Of a stretch of DNA of 38,037 nt, positions 37,952 to 38,037 are shown piece by piece. The stretch comes from Candidatus Woesearchaeota archaeon. GTDB lineage: Archaea; Nanobdellota; Nanobdellia; Woesearchaeales; GW2011-AR4. Below the pieces are notes generated by a model. That model was given only the letters and a program-made list of their open reading frames with translations. It had not been told where the DNA came from and did not search any database. How positions within the stretch are numbered: the stretch's first letter is position 1; each line of letters starts with the position of its first letter. The position numbers were made by a program, and so were the translations under genes. Location of the stretch: positions 1-38,037 of the forward strand of contig JAGVXT010000010.1 of the NCBI GenBank assembly GCA_018303655.1, given 5' to 3'.

Positions 37952-38037
37952 AGAAGATTACACCTCGAGAAAATACAGAATTGAGATTGCAGAAATTAAG
38001 CTGTTGCATTAATTGGAAATGAAACAAGTTTTATTTA

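Noticed and set aside
1-38037. tRNA or rRNA genes
   Set aside because: I found no cloverleaf with GTTCRA-type T-arm or conserved rRNA segment; GTTCGCC words near 2644 and 15909 lack partner stems.

Overview
The window looks like chromosomal DNA of a small-genome archaeon, most likely a DPANN lineage of the Woesearchaeota/Pacearchaeota type. Direct support is archaeal information-processing genes (rpoL, the fibrillarin/Nop5 pair, a RecJ-like DHH phosphoesterase, XerA-type recombinase), pilins with class III signal peptides, archaeal-type UMP kinase, secF-secD gene order, AT-rich DNA, and TATA boxes about 25 nt upstream of many starts, often leaderless. The lineage name is inference; no rRNA or tRNA gene was seen.

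Layout. 1-2400: a broken gene fragment, an IS200/IS605-like element (TnpA coupled to a C5 DNA methyltransferase that has an in-frame TGA) and a VapBC-like toxin-antitoxin pair. 2700-5420: an HNH/zinc-ribbon gene, XerA, and two coiled-coil winged-helix regulators. 5890-7970: a METTL5-like methylase, rpoL, small hypotheticals and an AbrB protein. 8010-12540: a surface-structure locus with two class III pilins, a membrane protein with duplicated helical repeats and a 711-aa fibre with seven GNVGIGT repeats and a C-terminal S74 self-cleaving chaperone. 12590-16820: cis-prenyltransferase, a small HTH gene with a structured leader, the DHH nuclease, a hypothetical, a MazEF pair and a wHTH regulator.

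16990-27280 is the most distinctive part: a long minus-strand block of exported or membrane-anchored thiol and metal proteins. It contains two CuA-motif cupredoxin lipoproteins, a PepSY-like protein, two CcdA/DsbD-type electron carriers, DsbA, a protein with three tandem thioredoxin folds, an orphan VKOR-type thioredoxin with a degenerate active site, two His-rich HxH proteins, a VIT1-type transporter, and two otherwise unrelated proteins that end in the identical tail NDLPSMVGGC. I infer an extracytoplasmic disulfide/metal relay; the tail is the best candidate for something undescribed.

27330-37950 is mostly housekeeping: fibrillarin-Nop5, CutA, a UbiB/ABC1 kinase, a YdjM-like membrane protein, UMP kinase, a pair of 4-TM DMT proteins, SecD/SecF and CTP synthase. 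A two-hairpin repeat of about 100 bp occurs twice, directly upstream of the cupredoxin operon and of secFD, and carries the apparent TATA box of each, so the redox block and the Sec accessory genes may be co-regulated.
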